A stretch of 64,000 nucleotides of DNA from Psettodes erumei (lineage: Eukaryota > Chordata > Actinopteri > Pleuronectiformes > Psettodidae), in assembly GCA_016785225.1 (NCBI GenBank), contig JAFBJZ010000838.1, forward strand, positions 822,501-886,500. Direction: 5' to 3'. The position numbers and the translations under genes are program-made. Under the pieces are notes generated by a model. The model ran no database searches, was not told where the DNA came from, and was given only the letters and a program-made list of their open reading frames with translations. Below are positions 58,494 through 64,000 of this stretch, one piece after another; positions within the stretch are counted from its first letter, which is position 1, and the number at the start of each line of letters is the position of its first letter.

Positions 58494-60444
58494 CAGCGGT
58501 GGGGGATTAGAAAGGTGTTAAACATTCAAACAGCGATTGCTTCATCAGCGTGAGAGACAGAACAAGAGAGCAGGTGTTTAATGAATAGCTGATGAGCACG
58601 ATCAATATGAATGAATGAGTAACAAGAGCCGTTCGCTTAGTAACGACACATATTGACACCGTCACCACATGATAATGACATACAGTCGTTGTGAAGCTGA
58701 AGCAGCAGCTGGTAATCAGTGAAGTCCAGCGATGTGGCAGACACACTTCACACCAAGTGTTTTACTTCTTAATGAGGTCTGACGTCAGCCAAGACCCATT
58801 TTCAAAAGATTTCGCTCCAAACTGAATTTTATGCAAAATAAATAATATTCAGAAAATGATGTCCCTTTCACCTGGACAGCAACCTGCATCATTATTTCAA
58901 TGTAAAATACTGGGAGTATTTTTTTTTTTACTGTATCTTATACAACATCTTTGTATTAAAATCTTGACTATTTATATGAGACTATAGACTCAAAGAAATA
59001 TTTAAGTATATTCATATTGTGTTTTCAGCTGCTCTTGGTGGCAGCTCTAAAGAGGAAATGAGCTGATGACCAGTGCAGATGGTGACAACAGCAGTAGATA
59101 GAGCGACAGGAGGATTACAGCGCGGACAGATGGCAGGCATGGCAATACCAAGCAGGAGGTTGCAGGGCCAAAGCCAAATTACAGCCGCTAACGCAGAGCA
59201 ATATGGTGGAGAATATGACTTGCTGAAAAAAATATTCTGACCCTTGAAAAGGTTTTTTATTCAAGAATGAATTAAGGATCAGCTGCAGCACAATGTCAGT
59301 ACGATAAAATAGCTACCTTTGGGTCAAATTCGAGCTTTATGCTTTACGCTTCATTTTTATGTGTAAAGTTCATTCACCTTTTTAAAAAGTTCACACATTT
59401 TATAATTTCCTGGTTCATCTAAAACCCTGTGCCACACCACCACTGTTTGCTTGTAGCAAAATGGATCAGAAATCGCAAAATCCAGAGGCTCCCAGTGCAT
59501 CATTATACAAAATAAAAATCAATATTTACATGATATGCCTGTTACTGAGTCAAATGAGTTGCCATTTGCTGCTTTGGCTTTGGAAAGCATGGTGGTTTTC
59601 AACAAGCCTCAACATGTGACGCGCTGAACATCCTGTGACGCTGTGGTTTTAAATCCAGGTCATGATCTGATGACACAACCTACTTTCCATCGTCATTTCT
59701 GCCAACTGTATCTTACGGGGGGAGGGGGAGGCCCTACTCAGGAAAAAAAAAAACACACTATCTCCTTGCAACAAATGTAATCCTTAGCTAGGATTGCATG
59801 TGAAATAAATGAAATCTTAAGGAGATTCCCCTAAAACAGCTTAACGTGGTGATTTGGATGGTCATAGTTAAAACAGACGAGCTGAATTCAGGTTCCTCGG
59901 CCTTCGCAGCAGCATAATTGTTAGAAGAACTGTAACAAGAACAAATTCTTGTTCTTCTCTGCAGTAAATAAATCCCCTGTGTGTGCTGCAGTGTTGCTGC
60001 GGGTTATTTGATCTCTGTATTATCTGTGTGGATTAAAAACGAGTTTACAGTATCAGGCAGTTAACTGGCTGAGGGACGGACAGTGTTAGCTGCGTGTCGT
60101 AGCCCTCTCTATTATTCCCTACGTTTTGGAATCTTTGTTGTGTTTGTGTGACGTTATATATGAGCGTGAAGCAGCTGGACACTGTTACACCTGTACTAAA
60201 ACAGCTGGAACAGAATTGATGACTCACCTGCAGCGTACATGACCGCGAGCATGATGGAGGAGATCCATGCGATCTGACTGTAGGAGGCGTTGAAGATGAT
60301 CTGGATGTCTTTGAAGAAGACCGTGATGGCCTTGGGAAAGGCGTAGGAGAAGCCTATGCAGATGAAAGATGCAAACACCACAGCCCATCCCCACCCGCCG
60401 TCTGGGGGGGGCACGGCGTGGGGACTTGCGGCTGGGGGCGGCAT
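53011..60444 (-). CDS. slc16a7: slc16a7, monocarboxylate transporter 2 (MCT2), four coding exons
   Basis: The coding sequence joins 60444-60228, 54901-54758, 54268-53465 and 53291-53011 (1446 nt, 481 aa plus stop), close to the roughly 480 aa usual for MCT2. MCT2 is a plasma-membrane, proton-coupled, 12-helix major-facilitator carrier for lactate, pyruvate and ketone bodies, with high substrate affinity in mammals. Visible family marks are DGGWGW at residues 15-20, K38 in TM1, a loop NKYGCRP after TM2, KRPIANG with R143 and G153 in TM4-5, a charged cytoplasmic loop between TM6 and TM7 (about 197-232), and D288/R292 in TM8. D288/R292 match in context the Asp/Arg pair studied in MCT1. The tail (about 430-481) is highly charged and ends ETNI, as I recall for human MCT2; this, with GKLVD and YKYMY near the last helices, argues for MCT2 over MCT1 or MCT4. 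Every junction keeps frame and no premature stop was seen. Paralogue assignment is from memory of the family, not a search. Confidence 0.93.
53292..53464 (-). other. slc16a7: slc16a7 intron 3 (173 bp, phase 1)
   Basis: This is a short intron between the third and last coding exons, with GT-AG borders and a weak donor (GTACTG). It is AT-rich with no repeat or other feature seen. Confidence 0.85.
53465..54268 (-). CDS. slc16a7: slc16a7 third coding exon (804 bp, TM4 to TM10-11)
   Basis: The acceptor is TTTGTCATAG/GACTTGG and the donor GCAG/GTACTG, which is weaker than the other donors. The exon completes Gly121, encodes residues 122-388 and ends with the first base of Gly389. It carries the second MCT motif (FYTKRPIANG, then AMAGSP, with R143 and G153), the long charged TM6-TM7 loop with several lysines and glutamates, and TM8 with FVDMFARP (D288, R292). 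LFETLMDLVG (residues 353-362) lies in the TM10 region. Relative to the usual KRRPLANG, this fish has TKRPIANG: the first Lys is Thr, but the basic pair before Pro is kept. Confidence 0.94.
54269..54757 (-). other. slc16a7: slc16a7 intron 2 (489 bp, phase 1)
   Basis: The intron has GT-AG borders with donor GTAAGTG and acceptor TCATAG. No repeat, RNA gene or obvious regulatory cluster was recognised inside. Confidence 0.88.
54758..54901 (-). CDS. slc16a7: slc16a7 second coding exon (144 bp)
   Basis: The acceptor is CTGTTCCAG/GTCCC and the donor GGCG/GTAAGTG. The exon completes Gly73, encodes residues 74-120 and ends with the first base of Gly121. It covers the rest of TM2, the conserved cytoplasmic loop VNKYGCRP and TM3. 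As I recall, 144 bp is the typical size of this exon in vertebrate MCT genes, which supports both splice sites. It is flanked by phase-1 introns, so skipping it would remove 48 residues without a frameshift. Confidence 0.93.
55185..55320. mobile_element. degenerate DNA-transposon remnant (Tc1/mariner-like repeat)
   Basis: The stretch starting CATCTCAGGAATTAGAATAT resembles a widespread vertebrate repeat whose end reads roughly CATCTCA(A)nATTAGAATAT and which continues with AT-rich sequence mentioning GCTCAT and AAATACTTTATTTTGAATAT. It sits in an slc16a7 intron, has no coding capacity and no intact inverted termini. Family assignment is from memory and uncertain. Confidence 0.4.
58461..58491 (+). 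repeat. (AC)15 microsatellite in slc16a7 intron
   Basis: Uninterrupted AC tract in the long intron between the first two coding exons. Confidence 0.97.
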
Positions 60445-60473
60445 CGCTGACCCACCTCAACGCTGACGATTAT
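60228..60473 (-). CDS. slc16a7: slc16a7 first coding exon with 29 nt of 5' UTR
   Basis: The minus-strand acceptor ends at 60474, after a pyrimidine-rich stretch ending TTGCTGCAG. The ATG is at 60444-60442 with G at -3, an adequate start context. The exon encodes residues 1-72 and the first base of Gly73, covering the cytoplasmic N-terminus, DGGWGW, TM1 with K38, and the start of TM2. The donor is GCAG/GTGAGT at 60227, a strong site. The start is fixed by homology: MPPP followed within a few residues by PPDGGWGW is the usual beginning of MCT1/MCT2 proteins. The acceptor so close upstream of the ATG shows that the cap site lies in another exon. Confidence 0.9.
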
Positions 60474-63250
60474 CTGCAGCAACAGACAAATAGAAAAAGG
60501 GTAGAGAGGAGATTATAGCACTCACTGAGGAAAACATAACAACAATTACTGTGCATTTTTTCCTCCCTGTGTCTCTTACATAATGTATGACTTCATTTTG
60601 TCCTGCGATTGATTACCGATAAGTCAGGCTCTTTCTCCTTTTCTTCCACGTCTTTGGGGACTTTAAGGTTAAAAATAAATTAACCTCAACCTGAGCGCTT
60701 GCTTATCGGAAAATGTCACAGATCATTACATTACGACATAGAGATAAATCACATCACCGGCTGCGGCTCATATCGACAGTCCTCAGATGGCCGTGGGACA
60801 AGGTCAAAAGCTTTGTCCTTTACAGGTCATTTACATGAACCACAGCCAGCAGCAATGGGACACAGGAGGGACAAGGACACAGCAGAGACCTGCATCCTGG
60901 AGAAGACGTGTGCAAACACACCTCACGCTGTAGTAATCACCCACATGCACTCACTGTACGCAAGGCCAGACCTGACCCGCCCAGTATTCACCTTCAGCCC
61001 CCGCCCCCTGGAGACCTTTGGCAGTAATGGAAATGAGGCGGAGGCTGACACAAACATAGATGCAGTTTACAATCAGGTGCTGCTGTGTACAAAGCAAGCG
61101 CACCTTATTTACGCGGGACAAGCCTGGGGCGCCGCCGCAGCAACCCTCCTCCTCAGATACACACACATTCACAGACACATCACTGTGTTTCAGAGGTCTA
61201 ATGTCATTACCTTCATTTTTGTGAATCAGCCAGCAATAATTTACACCTGTATAATTAGCTAATGATGCAGCCAGTTTGGCTTCGCATGAGTGAACCGCCA
61301 ACGCGTTTCCTCATGTTTGCACTGCAGGCGTCATGAGCGAGCACTTATTTTGAGATTCATCAAGATAAGTGTGTTTTTCTGAATGTGGCTGTGAAATTAC
61401 TGACACCTGTACACTGATTTCACACGTCAAGGTCAGAGTACTTTTCATGACTGTAACGGTATAACATATACAGTATGGTGTAACCTTCTGTGGCTCTGGA
61501 GGGACATTTACAGTTTCCTTTTTGTAGATCAACTTCTTTTCTTCTTCTGATTGGCACTGCAGTTAAAAGGTCACAGTGTTTTCTCAGCCCTCTCACCTGC
61601 AGACATGCATACCTCGCCCCTCCTCCATTCATGTTCCAACAAGCCTGTCTCCCTCTCCAGCCAAATTAAACCCTGCTTCATCGCCCCAGTAATCACCCTG
61701 GTTGATAGTTAAAGAGTTTATTCACCCACTTGTTACAATCACAACCTTTCCAATGGAACAAACGTCCTTCTGGGGGGGGTTTTCTGGTAAGTGTTGTGTC
61801 TGTAAATGACTCATGAACACAAGCTCACCTACATAAATAAATGATGTCGCTCTTTCCTTGTTGCAGCTCTCACCAGATCAGGTTGCAGGTTTGTAGAGAT
61901 TCACACATGGTGAGACTGAAGTGTTAATGGGAAACCATTAGTGGGATGACTCACACTTACCAAGAATTGAAAATCATAAATATATTTGTCACCAGAGACT
62001 TTGTACTATCTACTCCATCTCCATCTACTATCTACTGTGTTCATTTTATAAATGGTTCAATTGCATGGTGGTTACACACAGAATGTAGGTGCTGTTACAT
62101 TGGGACATTGGTATACCTGGTTTAAACTGGAAGGATGTCTGAATATTAGCAGAACATCCCACAACTTGTGCTAAAACCAGTATGGTGAGTGGAATTATAA
62201 TCCTCTGTGTAGCTCTTAGCATTGTCCCTTTAATGAAAGTCAAAGATGCCTTATTTCCAGAGTTCCATACACTGGGTCTAATCCATGCTAATCAGATTAC
62301 AGGCTGTCCGCAGCAGCACTCGGCGTAGATACTGCTTTTGATTGATTGAACGTGACGACGATACACGAAGGAACCTCAGAACTCATAAGCTGCTTAAATT
62401 GATGGGCTGGAATATGAAGCTCTGAACAGACTGCCCTTAAAAGAGCAGCTATAGGGTGGGAAATGGAGGATTTGGCTTCTGATCAACCATATAAATTCAT
62501 AAGAATCCAAGCAAAGTCACCATTCAGTCACGCTGCAATGTCAACACTTCCCTCAAGCCCAGATCCTCATCATGTGCCATCTCAGGCTTGTCCTTTGCCG
62601 AACAGGGGAGCGACTGACAGGCTGAATTCACAGGCAGCAAGTTTGTAAAAACACAGGAAGGAACCACGTCAGATGAACCTACATCCACACCCACAGCTCC
62701 ACACCTCTTAGAGGACAGGTTTGGCAAAGTAAGGCAGCAGTATGTGTCTGTCAAAGTGCCTGGCAACAACTGTTCCCTGTAATTCTTCTTCTATTCCACA
62801 AGAAAGGATCAGTCTGTCGGCGCCTCATTCCCTCCCTCGCTGACCAGCAGCCTCAGTGGGTATTTGATGTGTCACTTCCTACCATAATAAAATAAGGCAC
62901 AGTTCTCCACTTTCATTATAAAATGTAACTAAAGAGATTAAGCCTTGATTCTATTTTCCTATATTATCTCAATACACAACTTGTACAATGAAAGCAGCAC
63001 ACTCACGCTCACACTTCCAGCTTCACTTTGCTCCCTAAAGCTGCTGAGATGTTTCAGTCTGGACCACAGTGGTGCAGTGACAGAACCAACACAGTCAGTG
63101 ACTCATATGATCAATTCATTTTTTAAAGGGTCAAAAACGCAGGTAACCACAGGTAACCAGAGGGAAAGTCTCAGACCGCCTGTCTGACCAACAAGACATT
63201 TAATATTGCAGATAAAAAAACAACCAAAGTACAAAAAAAACTGGAACCAT

Positions 63251-63291
<41 letters not shown>

Positions 63292-64000
63292 TCCTTGTGC
63301 ATTGCTGGGCTGAGCAGACAGTTTGATTTCGGTCCATTGTCCTCCGCATGTACTTGAAACCCGGATGCCTTCACCTTGCGAGCTATTGAAACAACAGAGC
63401 TGAGTAAGTGAGCAGTGAGGAGAGGGTTTGGGGTGGGGGGTGAGGGTTCCACAATCAAATCATCCAACTGACAAAAGCTCATCGGACTGGGTTACACAGT
63501 ACTGGAAGCCTGGACAACAACTCAGTGTGTGTGTGTGTCCTCCAAGGACATTACTTAGCGTCTTGGCAGGACGCCTGAGAGACTGAATCTTTTGTAGCAC
63601 GGACAGAAACAGGATCTTTAACTCACAACAAGGGCCAAGCCGAGACCTCATTGTTGTAAATCAGGTCGGTTTCAGTGAAAGTGGCAGAGACTACCACAAC
63701 TCATGCACGCAGAGATGTTAGCTCACTGATGGATATGGGTTGGCTGTATGCCACCATGTTGTTTGTTTCCCAGAACCACACAATCATAGTTTGGTTAAGT
63801 GGGGAAGCCGAGAGGAGGGAATAAAGAAAACAACACACATCAGCAGCGTATCAGGTGTGTCAAAGCACACAAGTCTTTGTTATAAGGCCAAACTCCAGCA
63901 GCGTCAGCTCGCAAAGATGTGCGTAACCTCGTCAAGATAAGCGTGTGTGTTGTTCCCTGGATAACATTATATGATCACATCATATTATACAAGCTGATAT
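60474..64000. other. upstream or 5' intron sequence of slc16a7, no gene recognised
   Basis: Since the first coding exon begins at an acceptor, this stretch is expected to be intron and perhaps contain a non-coding 5' exon. Good minus-strand donor matches occur at CTGCAG/GTGAGA (last exonic base 61597) and TTCTTG/GTAAGTGT (last exonic base 61961), but neither can be tied to an exon. A CA microsatellite lies at 63253-63288. The long plus-strand reading frame at 60699-61262 has no recognisable homology. No CpG island or promoter was convincing. Confidence 0.5.
63253..63288 (+). repeat. (AC)18 microsatellite
   Basis: Uninterrupted AC dinucleotide tract of 36 nt in the 5' flank of slc16a7. Confidence 0.97.

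Larger units (their letters stand above)
54902..60227 (-). other. slc16a7: slc16a7 intron 1 of the coding region (5326 bp, phase 1)
   Basis: This long intron separates the first two coding exons and uses a strong donor (GTGAGT). It contains a probable transposon remnant at about 55185-55320, a CpG-bearing patch at about 56040-56330, a short CT tract at 57250-57264 and a CA microsatellite at 58461-58491. Apart from those, it is ordinary AT-rich intron sequence. No gene on the opposite strand could be supported. Confidence 0.85.

Noticed and set aside
60699..61262. 187-codon plus-strand open frame, the longest outside slc16a7
   Set aside because: No recognisable domain, His/Thr-rich mixed composition, no splice or promoter context, and it lies in the 5' region of a gene on the other strand. 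Most likely a chance frame.
1..64000. CRISPR arrays, bacterial operons, phage or viral genes
   Set aside because: No regularly spaced repeats, no ribosome-binding-site-led gene chains and no viral proteins. The window is a vertebrate locus.

Overview
The window is vertebrate nuclear DNA, most likely from a ray-finned (percomorph-type) teleost. Four things point there. The one recognisable gene is a multi-exon vertebrate monocarboxylate transporter with GT-AG introns. It shares the window with a tRNA-like short interspersed element ending in a GGAT-repeat tail, of a kind very common in fish. Several fragments belong to a GCTA-rich interspersed repeat that I recognise from percomorph genomes. 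CA/GT microsatellites are frequent. No operons, bacterial genes, CRISPR arrays, rRNA genes or tRNA genes were seen.

The gene is slc16a7 (monocarboxylate transporter 2, MCT2) on the minus strand. Four coding exons at 60444-60228, 54901-54758, 54268-53465 and 53291-53011 join without a frameshift into 481 codons plus a stop. All three introns (5326, 489 and 173 bp) are phase 1. The protein keeps the MCT signature near its N-terminus (DGGWGW), the second family motif around R143 and G153, the TM8 Asp/Arg pair (D288/R292), an acidic tail, and the C-terminus ETNI that marks MCT2 rather than MCT1 or MCT4. The coding start has a splice acceptor 29 nt upstream, so at least one non-coding 5' exon lies further right (above 60473), inside or beyond the window.

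Layout: 1-47.4 kb is non-coding DNA 3' of slc16a7, a gene-desert-like flank. It alternates AT-rich sequence with short CpG-rich patches, many TAAT-core motifs, scattered repeat fragments (2.6-2.8, 8.9-9.2, 15.1-15.4, 24.3, 44.6-44.9, 45.04-45.37 and 47.27-47.40 kb) and microsatellites. From 47.4 to 53.0 kb is AT-rich sequence that contains the probable 3' UTR and a textbook CTCF-type motif at 49908-49922. From 53.0 to 60.5 kb is the transcribed coding part of slc16a7. From 60.5 to 64.0 kb is upstream or 5' intron sequence.

I found no convincing new multi-gene system. The points most worth a second look are regulatory: an exact 18-bp TAATTA-type motif present twice 9.6 kb apart, one copy next to a 17-bp palindrome with SMAD-like half-sites; two CTCF-like motifs in the 3' flank; CpG-dense islands with no gene attached; and a cluster of nested GTACA palindromes at 32.66 kb. 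All regulatory calls rest on motif reading alone.
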